A program made the position numbers and the translations under genes. Under the pieces are notes generated by a model that was given only the letters and a program-made list of their open reading frames with translations, was not told where the DNA came from and searched no databases. From Dermatemys mawii (lineage: Eukaryota > Chordata > Testudines > Dermatemydidae), in NCBI GenBank assembly GCA_007922305.1, contig ML677334.1:20909626-20973625 (forward strand): a DNA stretch of 64,000 bases, written 5' to 3'. Positions 1-12,100 of this stretch are shown here, piece after piece. Position 1 is the first letter of the stretch. Every line of letters begins with the position of its first letter.

Positions 1-16
1 TTTCTTCCAATGTGCA

Positions 17-313
17 CTATTGCCTGAAATCATTAATAAGCAGGGTTAGACCATGAAAAGCACATCCTGTTACAGTTACATGGGAATATTTGTCCCTTAT
101 GTTGTCCCATTCTGCTTTCATATTACTGGCATTGTCAGTCAGCGGAGTAAATACTTTCCCACTGCTACTCTTCTCTAGTACTTCACATATTTCTCTCCTA
201 ACATACTTTGTAGTTTGTCTGTTTTCTCCTGAAGTGATGTTACTACAAGGTTTATGACTCCTTCCTCTCCCACTCCTACATTTATCTACCCATCTGTAAA
301 TACTGCCAGACAA
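17..313 (-). pseudogene. hAT transposase fragment
   Basis: The minus strand is open for 98 codons and reads LTDNASNMKAEWDNI near the middle and GCAFHGLTLLINDF near the end. This resembles the catalytic core of hAT transposases, where an Asp in a TDNA(S/A)N motif is followed by a Cys-x-x-His segment and HGLNLL. There are no full-length frames on either side, and a stop follows directly after the last motif at 17. It is a decayed internal piece of an autonomous hAT element. It could be the upstream part of the same family as the two 3' relics at 5098 and 31015, but no overlap exists to prove it. Confidence 0.7.
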
Positions 314-540
314 AGTGCTTCATTTATTTTTAATTTTTTTATTGCACAGGTTGTCATGCATGTTCATATTCTGACTGTAGAAGAGGCTTGCTCAAAGAAT
401 ATTTGCTTGGTAACTGGTATGATGGTCTTAATAATTTAAATGCTGCCTGCTAATAACTGTTTTTAATGACTGACACTGGAATACCAGAAGCATATATCAC
501 TCTTGCTTCATCGGTCTTTTTTGTTGATATTCAGGTGTTA

Positions 541-775
541 TCTTGTGTATAAATGAAGTCATTGATGGGAGGTAATATGTTTTATTGGACCAACATGTGT
601 TAGTGAGAGAGAGAAGCTTTCAAGCCACACAAAGGTCTTTTTCAGGTCTGGAAAAGGAATTCCCAGTCTCACAGCAAAATGCAAGGTGGAACAGATATTT
701 TATCATAAGTAGTCAGCACATATTGTAAGGAACCATTCAACATAGAATGGTCCGTTAACACTTCACTCACCTTGG
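541..775 (-). mobile_element. Penelope-like element 3' tail (tentative)
   Basis: The segment contains the phrase for 'tattggaccaac' followed by a stretch for 'gagagaagctttcaagc' and 'tttttcaggtctgg'. It continues with a stretch resembling a very abundant reptile repeat ('caaggtggaacag', 'accattcaacatag', 'gttaacactt'). I associate this repeat with Penelope-like 3' ends because its reverse complement has the same layout as the tail at 58425-58500 (an AAGCTT core, then a CCAATAAAA or CCAAATAAA run). Family assignment is from memory of repeat sequences; orientation is inferred. The coding part is not recognisable here. Confidence 0.45.
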
Positions 776-879
776 CTCTCTAATGTCCTGGGACCGACAT
801 AGCTACATGTACATTGCATACAATCATAGTTGGGAATCTCTTGGATATTGTTGGTTCAGATGCCTGTGTTTTCCTGATG

Positions 880-2341
880 ATTGAAGAGTTAAAACTAAGT
901 GTAGGACACTTTTAGATGAAGATGTGTCAGAAGCAGGACTTCTGGATCAAAAAGTTGGTTGCAAATGCAACCACTATACGTACTGACTATCTCACACTCT
1001 TCTTCTTGACCTTCATTTCCACCTTTAATGTCTGCAGGACATTTAATGCATACTAGGATGTGTTTGCTCATTCTGGTGGTATTTGGAAATGCATATTTCA
1101 TTTGTCAGTTTTTGCAAAACACAAGCCCTTTATTTTTCTGAAGGACTTCCAGCTTGGAAATACTTCTACATGTTAGAAGACAGCCTCGTCATCTTCGCTG
1201 AGGGAGAAGGAAAAAATAATAAGAGCTTCTCTGTGCTGGGTGCGGTTTATTCCTCCTGTGGAGTCAGGATCCAGGACTCTGAGACAGGATCCATTCTAGC
1301 CCCTCAAGATTATCTTCCAGTGGCTTCCAGGCACAGGCCTCTGCCCCACTGGCTTTACACAAGCAGGCAGTAATCTGTTTGTTTATCCCTCAGCAAGACA
1401 CTGGGTGTGAGCCTTCTAATCTGCTGAGAAGATAGGATGAGAGGGCTGTTCCCTGGGGCCTGTCAGGAGGACAGCGTCTTCAGGATAGCAGCTGCTTCTC
1501 TCTTCCTGCTCACGTTGTCTCCACACCAAACTTCACTCCTGCTCGCTAGTAAAAATGGTAGCACCTTGAACTGACTGGGGGGCTGTAATAATATGTCCCA
1601 GAGGGTTACATTAGATATATTTACAGTATATAAGCCTATATTATACAGGAATTGTAATTGCCTAATACTATAATCTTTGAAATAAAGAAACTTCATTTGG
1701 CATACCTATTAGTTATTAGAAAACATTTTGAAAGACTGAAGTTCACCAGTAATAATATTTAATATATTACTCTAATAATAATTTCACTCTTCATTCTGAG
1801 ACACATTTTTTCACATGAAAATTTCTTTTCCATTTCCCCCAAAGTTCCAATTTTGGCATATCAGGCAGAATTTTTTTTCCTGAAAGATTTTGGGAACCTC
1901 TTATTAACTAGGCCTACTGCTATTCCTCTCATTGGCATCTACTTTGACTGCCCTTGTTTGCATGGTGTCACTTAGCCCATTCTTGAGCTTCTTTGTTGTT
2001 CTTGTGTGGCACGCAAGAAATCCAGTTTATCCAGATAAACACTTCTTCTTTTCCTAGGCCTTTGAGTAATAGGAGTTTTTTCCAACCTCTGTGTATGAAG
2101 AAAATGTTTCAGCAGTTTGAGTTACTTGTTAATGAAAAAAATATTTTAATCAGCATTTTAATAAATCCGTCAGAAACTTCTTGCATTCTGAAAACTAAAA
2201 AATAAGTTTGTCTTAAACCTAGAATTCGGTATGTGCATCGTTCTCAGGGAGGAATGGACATATACCTAAATCTGAAAATACTGTTGAGTGAAAAGTAAAG
2301 ATGGTTTCTGTATAAGGAAAGTGAAGGTGTGTATTGTGTAG
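880..2341. other. EXOC2: Intronic stretch with no recognised content
   Basis: Both strands were read. Only short frames occur, such as 1083-1373 (+) and 895-1101 (-), without family motifs or splice-site context. Base composition is ordinary AT-rich intron. Nothing here can be supported as a feature. Confidence 0.6.
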
Positions 2342-2953
2342 TGTGACAAAGTTCCAAGTCTGTATTTGTGGGTCCTGCGCTTCCTGGCAGATTTAGGGCC
2401 TCAGAAACTCATCCAGGCCCCAGAGTGACTTCCCTTTCTCAGTAACTAATTAGGGGAGACAGAAAGGGGGGAGCCCGGGCCCGCCCTCTACTCCGGACTC
2501 CAGCCCAGGGACCCTAATAGTATCAGCTAAGATGGCTGACCTTTTAGGCACAAAACACAATACAATTCCCTGGGCTACTTCCCCACAGCAGTCTCCGCTT
2601 CTTCGAACTCCACTTTACCCTTACCTCAGGGCCTCCTTCCTTCTGGATTGTTGTCCAACACTCAGTCTCACCAACAGCATAACTTCCTTCCACAGCTCCT
2701 GACACCCACAGCCCACCTGACTAACTGGGAGGTTTTTATCTGTTTTCAGCCAGTCCCTGATTGGCTTCATGTGTCCCAGTCAGGCTAGCTGTTTCTACTC
2801 CTTTGTAGAAGGTTCTTAATTGGCCCCAGGTGTCTTGATTGGCCTGGAATAGCCTTTGTTTGGCTATCCAGGGAACAGGGACCTGCACATCCTGAGACTA
2901 ATATACCTGCCTTCCAGCACTCTCCTGTATCCTTCTGGTCTGACTCCGTCACA
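2342..2953 (-). mobile_element. Solo LTR (612 bp, gypsy- or ERV-type)
   Basis: The block starts TGTGACAAAG and ends CCGTCACA, so it has the TG...CA termini of an LTR, with the last bases forming a short inverted repeat (TGTGAC / GTCACA). It is much more GC-rich than its surroundings. Reading the minus strand gives TGTGACGGAGTC at the start and a TATA-like GATAAAAACC about 280 bp in, which makes minus the likelier orientation. The flanks are GTAG on the left and GTAC on the right, an imperfect 4-bp match. No internal coding region lies next to it, so it is a solo LTR. Gypsy versus ERV cannot be settled from this alone. Confidence 0.6.
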
Positions 2954-3634
2954 GTACGTGTAATATATTGTACTCTCTACCAGTTTGAGTGTGCATAGAG
3001 GCTGTGTTCAGTGTGTTTAAGGTAATTTAGCTGGACTAGTTGTACAAAACTAGTCCAAACAAAAATACTATCTGGTATGTATGTAAACAGTCACCATTAC
3101 ATCACTTACTCCATACAACACTTTCCCTCTTCTCTGGAATCTCTTAACACCCTGACAAAACACTTGTACCTTGTAGATTTTGTCTCTTCCCCTACTTCTA
3201 CAGCTTTTAAAATTCAGTTGTGTGACAGCTTTTGCAGAGCCACAGCTCCACCAATTTCAAAGTTTGGGTACTCTATAGCAAGGGGTCTCAAACCTAGTGT
3301 GGACTGTATCTTCATGTAGACATTATTTTATGGACCCTCACCTTCTGTTTTTGGTTTCATAGATCACCTGCTCTCCCATTCGTGATCACATAGCCTCCCA
3401 GTGGTAACTACAGGAATTGATTTACATGGAAAAGTAATACTAGGAAAGTGTGTATATATTTTTAACTGTCCCTAAGTTTAAAAAGGTTGTTTTTTTAAAA
3501 AAAAGAAGCTAATTATACTAATCTCTATTTCCTTTTCATTAAATCTCGTTCTGTCATTTTTCTTCTCATATTGGAAATAAGATCACTGCAGACCAGCAGC
3601 CTTCTATAAATCATCTACTACTGCTCTGCATGTG

Positions 3635-4383
3635 TAGGGCCCTACCAAATTCACGGCCACAAAAAATGTGTCACAGACTATGAAATCTGATCTTCCCCTC
3701 TGAAATCTGGTCTTTTGTGTGCTTTTACACTATAGTACACTATACATATTTCATGGGGAAGACCAATGTCTCTCAGATTGGGGGATCGCAAGGTTATTTT
3801 AGGAGGGTCATGGTATTGCCACCCTTATTTCAACACTGCTTTTCAGAGCTAGGTGGTCGTAGAGCGGTGTCTGTTGGCCAAGGACTCAATTCTGAGGGCA
3901 GCAGCACAGAAGTAAGGGTGTCAACACCATACTATGCAACCCTTATTTTTGCGCTGCTGCCTTTAGAACTGGGTAGCAGAGAGTGTAACCTGCTGACTGA
4001 GGGACCAGATCTGAAGGCAGCAGTGCAGAAGTAAGGGTGGCAATACCATACCATACAATCCTTACTTCTGCACCGCTGCTGGCACTGGCTCTGCCTTCAG
4101 ACCTGGGTTCCTGGCCAGCAGCCAGTGCTCTCCAGCTGCCCAGCTCTGAAGGCAGCACTGTCGTCAGCTGCAGTGCAGAAATAAGGGTAGTAATTCCGCA
4201 GTTCTCTCGCCCCCTTACAATAACCACGTGATTGCCCCACAGTTCCTTTTTGGGTCAGGATCTCTACAATTACATCACCATGAAATTTGAGATTTAAATA
4301 GCTGAAATAATGAAAATTATGGTTTTTAAAATTCCATGACCATGAAATTGACCAAAATGGACTGTGAATTTGGTAGGGTCCTA
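3635..4383. mobile_element. Non-autonomous hAT-type element (749 bp) with internal repeat units
   Basis: Terminal inverted repeats are visible: TAGGGCCCTACCAAATTCAC at the left and its near complement ending GAATTTGGTAGGGTCCTA at the right. The 8-bp flanks TGCATGTG and TTCATGAA agree at 5 of 8 bases, fitting an old hAT target duplication. The interior carries about three related units of 110-125 bp. Each starts near CTTATTTCTGC...CTGCTG and ends near GCAGCAGTGCAGAAGTAAGG, so each unit is itself bounded by inverted sequence. No transposase is encoded. Confidence 0.75.
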
Positions 4384-4604
4384 TTCATGAACTCAGATTG
4401 GAAGCCTCTGCCTATTAGGATGTAGTTACTAAGTGTAATCAAAATATATGTTGTTTGCTTTTTGGTGTACTGTTCAATACACTGCAAACAGGTAGTTTTA
4501 AACTTTGAATACAACTTTATCTATAGTACATTCCAAACTCATAGTGTTTGATTCTCATCTCATACCAGTGTAAATCAAGAATAACTCCACTGAAGACAAT
4601 AAAG

Positions 4605-4888
4605 GGCTTGTCTACACTGCCCCGTATTCATACTTGAGGGTGCGAATGGCAATGCACACCAAAATGCTGTTGCTTTAATGCCCCCATGTGGTGACCATGG
4701 GTGTGAACTAAAAGGTTCCTAGGTCACATTAATGTAGTCCTCTTCAATCAGGACTGCCTTACTGTGAACTAGGAACCTTGTAATTTGCGCCCACAGTATT
4801 CACATGGGGGAATGATACAACAGTATTTTGGTGTGCATGGCTTTTCACACTGTTGTAGTCCAAACTGCAGGGCAGTGTAGACATAGCC
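4605..4888. mobile_element. Short inverted-repeat element (MITE)
   Basis: The left end GGCTTGTCTACACTGCCC is mirrored by the right end GGGCAGTGTAGACATAGCC. The flanks show the direct repeat AAAG. There is no coding capacity. The 'TGTCTACACTGC' terminus resembles a set of abundant turtle MITEs. The superfamily is uncertain because the possible target duplication is only 4 bp. Confidence 0.65.
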
Positions 4889-5065
4889 AAAGGTACACCA
4901 GTTTAAAGCTGACAAATGAGCAGAATCAAGTCTGCACTGTTCCAAATCACTTAGAGTTACAAGCTAGTAGGGCAGTGACTCTAAAGGAAAATGTTTCAGG
5001 TGTTAGACACTGATCAGCAGGTCACACCCATTCTTGGACAATAGCACTTTCTTTATTGGTGACAC

Positions 5066-5135
5066 CATAATTGTCCAGCCAGATGATGGACAATAATCAT
5101 CTGAGCTGCACATAATTGTCCAGCTCAGATGATGA
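5066..5135. repeat. Local direct and inverted duplications at the 5' edge of hAT copy 1
   Basis: CATAATTGTCCAG occurs at 5066 and again at 5111, each followed by CAGATGATG. Between them ATCATCTGAGCTG (5096-5108) is the perfect reverse complement of CAGCTCAGATGAT (5121-5133). The pattern lies exactly where copy 1 begins to match copy 2. Confidence 0.8.
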
Positions 5136-5930
5136 CCCAGCATGTTGTTCGTTTTAGAACACTTTCACTGCAGATTTGACAAAATGCTAAGAAGGTACCA
5201 ATCTGAGATTTCTAAAGATAGCTAGAGCACTCAACCCAAGGTTTCAGAATCTGAAGTACTTTCCAAAAACTGAGATGGACAAGTTATAGAGCATGCTTTC
5301 AGAAGTCTTAAAAGAGCATCACTGACACAAAAACTACAGAACCCGAACCACCCAAAAAAAGAAATACCTTCTGCTGGCATCTGACTCAGATAATGAAAAT
5401 GAGCATGCATCAATCCATTCTGGTTTGGATTGTTTTTGAGCAGAATCCATCATCAGCATGGACTCATGCCCTTTGGAATGGTGGTTGAAGCATGAAGGGA
5501 CATATGAATCTTTAGCGCATCTGGCATGTAAATATGTTGCAACACCAGCTTCAACAGGGCCATGCCGAATGTCTGTTCTCACTTTCAAGTGACATTGTAA
5601 ACAAGAAGCAGGCAGCATTGTCTCATGAACATATAAACAAACTTCTTTGAGCAATTGGCTGAACAAGGAGGAGGACTGAGTGGACTTTTAGGCTCTAAAG
5701 TTTTACATTGTTTTATTTTTGAATGCAGTTCTTTTTTGTAGATCTACATTTGTAAATTCAACTGTCATGATAAAGAGCTCGCACTACAGTACTTGTATTA
5801 AGTGAATTGAAAAATACTATTTTCACAGTGCAGATATTCATAATAAAACATAAATATAAAGGGAGCACGGTACATTTTGTATTCTGTGTTGAAATTAAAA
5901 TCAATACATTTAAAAAGGTGAAAAACATCT
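5098..5930 (+). mobile_element. hAT element 3' relic, copy 1
   Basis: From about 5125 this matches the copy at 31100-31900 almost base for base in its landmarks (GATGACCCAGCA, GATTTCTAAAGATAGCTAGA, GAACAAGGAGGAGGACTGAG). The readable peptide pieces resemble the C-terminal part of a hAT transposase with its dimerisation region (SLAHLACKYV, then a broken stretch), but frameshifts and stops destroy the frame. The 3' terminal inverted repeat seen in copy 2 is missing, so this copy is truncated at both ends. It has the same orientation as EXOC2. Confidence 0.75.
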
Positions 5931-6071
5931 TAAAAGCTCATAACATTTGAGCTGCAAGAAATATAGCACTTAATTTAAAAATTTTGAGAAGCTGTTTTAA
6001 AGTGTCATATTAATATAAAGTATTCCTATTGATTTAAATGGTCTGCGTTCTAACTGGATATTTTATTCCAG

Positions 6072-6152
6072 CAATCCATCAAAAACTGGAAGCGGATGGA
6101 ACGGAAAAAGTAGAAGGATCCATGACGCAAAAACTGGAGAATGTTCTAAACA
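6072..6152 (+). CDS. EXOC2: EXOC2 exon 1 of window
   Basis: The 81-bp exon encodes (A)[15 protein letters not shown] and on to KLENVLN(R), about residues 221-248 of Sec5. The acceptor is ATTTTATTCCAG and the donor is ACA|GTAAGT. It starts with two bases of a split Ala codon and ends with the first base of the Arg codon completed by exon 2. The peptide is the same as remembered human Sec5 over this stretch. Confidence 0.96.
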
Positions 6153-9100
6153 GTAAGTTTTGTCCTCCCACCAGCAACTATTTATGGACCTCAGACTTTA
6201 TGAAAGTATTAATATATTTCTTGGAATTTGTTACACAGTAGAAAACAGTAAGTTTTGTCCTGGCATTTAATCTTGCATAGTGATGATTTTTGGGACCTGA
6301 TGCTGCATCCATTGAAATCCATGGGAACTTTGCCATGAACTTCAATAGGTACGGGATCAGATTTATGGTTAACAATGGGGAAGAACGGGAGACTTTTAAA
6401 GTAAATATTGTTTTCCTGCTTCTAAAGTGGCAAATCTTTGGTTTTAAAAAGTATACACAAAAAAGTTTTGAAAAACAAATGTGTATCTAGGACAATGAGT
6501 GGAATTAAATGCAATACATTAAAGCAGTGACAGAAGAAAAGTAGAAAACTGCCACTGGAAATACTATTTACACTAGTAAGATTTGTTTACAATACATTTT
6601 TCATTTGATATTTAGTCATTCAGACCACATTGGAACTGGTATTCCTAAGTCACTTAGATGCTTTTGAAAATGTCAATCATAACCTCTTTCTTGGTAAGGT
6701 ACTCCTCATATTGTATGATTGAGTTGGGAGAGAGTATTTACATTTCTGTTGCTTGATACATGCTTCACTAGATCACAAAAATTACAGTTCCTAATCCTTG
6801 GACTTCTGCCAAGGTAATTTTACTTTGTTTCATTGTGATTTTTTTCACAGAGGAAGGGATGTTTCCCTTAGTGCTGTATCAATAAGCAGGGAATGACATC
6901 CAGATAACTGACTCAATGTCTGAGAGCCTAAATGTGCTGTATGAAATCAGAAAAGTGATATGGAAGCAGATTTTTTTGAGGAGTGGAGGGGGAAATCAGG
7001 ATACTTTGATGTGTGAATGTACAATGATAGTGTGGGCAGGGGGAGAGGGAATAGTTTTTTAAAAGGGCCTCCACCCAGGCTCTGTACAGCACATTTCATG
7101 TACACTGTTGTACGTGCAGTTTTGCATGTAGGTTTTTTTCTTGGCCATGCAAAACCTGGTATTTGCTATTTACTGTCTGAACAGTTTGTGTCCACACATC
7201 TGTTTGTTTTTTTTATACAGACAAAATGATACACGTAGGAAAAGATGCATGTACTAACATTGTAGGCAAACGTACAATGCCATATACTTTACATCTAGCC
7301 ACATGTAAAGTCAGTGCAAGCTTTCTTCCTTTGACCAAAGTAAATTTTTTAAATGTAAATATAATAAAAGAACACAGCAAAAGTTTGCTGTATTTAGACT
7401 AATTCATGTATCCTCTCATGGACTGCCTGTGACAGACCTCAGATTAACAATAATCTCTATGATCATTCTCTGGTCTAGCAAGTGGAGTTGAAATCTGTAT
7501 GCAAGCAATGCAGTACATCTTTTACAAGCAGGCTTTTTAGACTAGCTTGTGCCAGCCACTTCAGAATAGTATTGGTTTTTGCTTTATTGTGGAAAAGAAT
7601 TGGTGGCTTTTCTGTCCTTGTGAAGGTGGGCAAGTCATGATGGAGGAAGCTGGATGGGCCAGGGCATGGACTTTAAAAAGAAAGAGAATAATGTTATGCA
7701 AAGAAGCTATTATATTTACATATAAAATCTTTTATTGTACCATGCAAAGGGATGGGTTTAATCAAGAATGGTAGCTTAAAAGAATTCAGTATATTTTTAA
7801 AATTGTTTTCCTTTAATTGGTATGGTATTTACCTGATTGTCATTTTCTTCTGTCCATGTAAGTTTTTTTTATTTCTCAATCTGTCAGAGAAGGAAAAGTG
7901 CAAAGTAGTTAGTACTTTTCTTTTGGACAGAGTGTCTGATGCACCTTTTTTAAGTATATTTCTTCATCATAGGGTTTGATTCGGCACCCATTGAAGTCAG
8001 TAACAAAGATCCCATTGACTTCAGCATTACAGGCATAAGTCTTTATTCAGAGATTAAAATGTGAGGATTGTTTAAAGCTTAATCCTTTGGAGGAAAAAAA
8101 TGTTTATAAGGTATACCAACTCCTTTTAAACATGCATCTGCCGGGCGGTCTGAAATATGCCAGTGTTTTTAATGGTTAAAAACACCTGGGGTCTGAAGCA
8201 CTGGATTTTGCATCAGGTACACTTGAAGGTGATGCCCTCTTAAGATTATAGCAGATTTTTTAATAAGTCATAAGGACAATGATTAACTTTTCAGTTTGTG
8301 TAACTAAAAAGAGAAACTTTTTCTTGCATAGAAATTTAATTTGATATTTCTCAAAAAATTAATTAAAATCCATAGAAAAGAAATACAAATACATTAAAAT
8401 TGTGATGAGAATTGATAAAGCATATTAAATTCTTTTAAATTAAAGACAAATATCCATGTGCAATTCTGTAGTTGTTAGTCACCTTTTAAAGAAGCTTCCT
8501 TATGTGTAAGGGAAAAATGCCTTGCGATTATAAATATAATTACCAGAAAATAATAAATGACTTGTTGATTAACTAGTAAATCAATATATAAGCAAGTTGT
8601 GATTTAAAATAAAACAGTGATTCTCTTTATATACTAGAAAATATAACAAAACAGGCATTTGGGAAAAATCAAACTTTATCCAGAGTCATTAAGTAGCCAG
8701 TTAGATATTATGTTGTGGGTTTTTTCTTAATGAATTAAACTATTTTACATGAAATCATATGTAGTAGAAACGGCTGTCCTGACAAAACAAAGATTTTTAC
8801 GTCAGGGCTTCAAAATTTCAACAGTTTAAACATTATTTAGATTTAACAATTATTTTACAAAGGCTACTTTTAACTTGAGCAGGCCACCCACAGTGTTGAC
8901 TAGAGAAAATGGCATGCAAGCCACCCAGCAAGACTGATGTAATTTTTTCATCTTTGCTTAAAGTATAGTCACTAGACCAGATAATGTAGACACTTTTTAC
9001 AGGCAGCAATCTAAAAGGCTAAAACAATTCTTCTTTTTTCCTTTTGCCTAATTAAAAATAAGTCACAAGTTAAAAATGTAACTCTTTCACATCCCATACT

Positions 9101-12100
9101 AATTTTCCTTAGTGTAACAGAAATTTTATTATTTTGTGCCAAATGATTATGGGAAATTTTTTAGTACAAAATGATATGACACTTTTGTAGTGGGATTGGA
9201 GAAAAAAAATTATTCTCTTTTGGTGTTTTGATTGAAAAAAAATAATAAATATTAATAGATTAATGTAGACATTCTTATTCACATAACATTTATTAACATA
9301 AAAGTGTTAACATGGGGCTTGGTCTTGCATCTTGAAGGGAATGGGAGTTTTATTGTTGACTGCAGTGTAAACAGGATCAGACCCTTATATAATTGTGTTC
9401 CAATAGTTCTATGTAATTGCTTAAATGTATCTATAGTATGGCATTAAAATACTTCATTTTAAAAAATGAAAGATCTAAGAATATCCACCATGGAAAAAAA
9501 AATTCTTACTAGAATTCAAAAAATCCCCAACTTGCTTTATATAGTTGTAAAGAAAAAAAAAAAAGATACCCATTTCTTCCCCCCTCCATCCCCCGCTAAC
9601 TCTTGAAGCTAGGGAATTCAACAAGTATAATTTCATGATATTCTATTCTAAAAAAACAGTCTCTGATGATAGAACAGCCTAAAAGGCATAGATTAACTGT
9701 AAAATTTAGATTGGTGGCCAAAACAAACTATAAAATCACCACAGTGAAGTTAAGCACTTGAACTAGGAAAATGTGGTTATTTTTCATTGCACGGAGGGTT
9801 CAACACATTAAAAGGCTAAGTGATCAGTATTGAAATAGTATTTCAGTAAATTGTGACATGAGCTTAATATAGCTGAACAGAAATCATTAAAGTGTTAATT
9901 TGAGTTTATAGAATCAGCAGTAATTATTCACTACTTTATAATTAACATCCAGTATATCTGATAAATAAGATTAGCTATTGAGGAATATATAGTGATCTTA
10001 TTCTGCAATGATTTACTTTGTATTTTCTTTTTTTCTCACTCCCTTAAAATAGGGGCAAGTAACACTGCAGATACCTTATTCCAAGAAGTGTTGGGTCGCA
10101 AAGACAAGGCAGATTCAACAAGAAATGCACTTAATGTCCTTCAACGTTTTAAGTTTCTTTTCAACCTTCCTCTTAATATTGAAAGGAATATACAAAAGGT
10201 AAAATGCATTTAAAAAATAAAGTACAAATGTGTGTTTTCACACTTACATCAATCTACAATATCTTTTTATTATGACAAATCTCCAATGTTCCTTTATTTT
10301 AAAGGGTGATTACGATGTGGTCATTAATGACTATGAAAAAGCCAAGTCACTGTTTGGGAAGACCGAGGTTCAAGTGTTCAAAAAATGTAAGATTTGGGTT
10401 CAGTTACTTTGACTCACTGCTGTTTTTTAACAGGAAAGATAAAGAACATGTAGCACCGTGAGATGCCTTATGTGGGCTTCAGCTTCTGTTTATATGGAGC
10501 CCTCTTTAGAATTTGGAACAATTACTTTAAACAATATTTCTGGCAGGTTTTCCATCTGAGAGATACATATTACTTTGTAGTATATATAATAGAAGCTTGC
10601 AGCCAATTTTTTTTTAAAGGCTTAGTATTACTAGACATAAAACAGGTTTCGGTAACTACAGGATACAGCTTAGGGTGTCCCTTGCTTGGCATACTTGTGA
10701 AAAAGCTTCAAAGCCAAGGCTTGTATTTTTGTAAAATTATTGTTTACAGAACTCTTTTAGATGTAAATTACAGTAAAGAGCACATATACCTTGCTTGAGT
10801 GCACGAAGTGATTGTTTTGAATATCTGAATCAAAATTACCGAGTCTAGAAATTCTGCATAAAACTCGCTTATAACCTTTTTTTAAATTCTTTAAAAAAAT
10901 CCATTTCAGAATAAAATGAACAGAGAGCATTGCCACCCACATGGTGGAATTAGTGACATTGCAAAAACAAAACTAATCCGAATTGAACAGAACAGTGAAG
11001 TCGTTACGGAAATATTATATATGGTAGTTAGAGGGGGCCCATGGCTGCATATGAAAAAAGACAAGAAATCTAGGTTTTGACTCGTATATACAGGGAAAAT
11101 AGAGCAGGCTAGAGTACTGAACATGGAGCTAACAAAGCATCTGTTAAATTCAATCCTCCAAGGAGAAACATAATAATTTGATATTTGAAGACTCATCTTG
11201 TAAAAACTGGTACAATTTAAAAACATGTTAAAATTAATCATTTTATCCTAAATCCATGAGATTTGGGTGAGAAAATATTAAAATTTTCAGTTGACACTTT
11301 AGGCAAAGAAAGATATATTGGAATTCTGCATTCCTTTTTTCATAGATTATGCTGAAGTTGAAACACGAATTGAAGCCTTAAGAGAACTTCTTCTGAATAA
11401 ATTGCTTGAGACTCCATCAACATTACATGATCAAAAACGTTATATAAGGTGATCCTTTACCTAATATCTTTGTCAGATATATTGTACGTCAGATACATGT
11501 CTGTGCATTTCCCAGATAATACAATGAATTTTTTATTGTATTTTAAACACTGAATTTTTCGTACAGAATTTGAGATTCTTTTTCAGCCGAAGGATCAAGT
11601 CTATGTAAATAATGGCACTAATAAATTGTATTGTGTAATAAAAGATGATACTCTAGAATGAGAAATTTAATCCCAATTATCATTCATTAAATGGTTGTTA
11701 AAAAGCTTTGAAGCAAACTTGTATTTATAGCAAAATCTATCACAGTATGAATCCAAACTGAAACAGTCACTGATCTTAAAATGAGCTCCAAATAATCCAT
11801 CTTGATTTGGCATGAAAAGGAAATTGTCTTGGATTTAGAAATTCTAAGAAATGTTCATTTGGATTTCTGTTCAAAGGGTTTTACTCTTCAGATTATCGTT
11901 TTTGCTCTTTTTCCACTGGTTCATATTAAAAGGAGTAATATTACATGGGCAGATAGATTGATTTGCATAGAAATTCCAAGGGTCAGTGACATTTTTCTTA
12001 CAACAGCATTCCCAAAGGGGGGCGGATATGCACAAGCTGATGTTGTGCATACTAGCATGAACATGTTTTTGAAGTCCTCACACCAGCAGCTGTTTGCCAG

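Larger units (their letters stand above)
1..6071 (+). other. EXOC2: EXOC2 intron, 3' part (runs in from the left edge)
   Basis: No exon is visible here. The first exon in the window starts with a codon whose first base must come from an upstream exon, so this is intronic sequence. It contains a hAT transposase scrap (17-313), a Penelope-like tail (541-775), a solo LTR (2342-2953), two inverted-repeat elements (3635-4383 and 4605-4888) and a hAT 3' relic (5098-5930). The stretch 880-2340 contains nothing I can name. The acceptor is TTTTATTCCAG at 6061-6071. Confidence 0.9.
6153..10052 (+). other. EXOC2: EXOC2 intron (3.9 kb)
   Basis: GT-AG intron ending CTTAAAATAG at 10052. It is AT-rich. It contains old dispersed-repeat pieces around 6283-6362, 7975-8042 and 9312-9392, and no recognisable gene or intact element. 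Open frames such as 7547-7774 show no family motif. Confidence 0.85.

Noticed and set aside
895..1101. Cys-containing minus-strand frame resembling a zinc-finger peptide
   Set aside because: The Cys/His spacing fits no standard finger, and the frame lies next to repeat debris. Likely chance.
3250..3470. Possible further hAT element starting AAGGGGTCTCAAACC
   Set aside because: Only one end resembles a hAT terminus. No complementary right end or target duplication could be found within 1 kb.
10463..11241. Two overlapping frames of 111 codons on opposite strands
   Set aside because: Hydrophobic by AT-rich codon bias, no motif, inside a well-defined intron.
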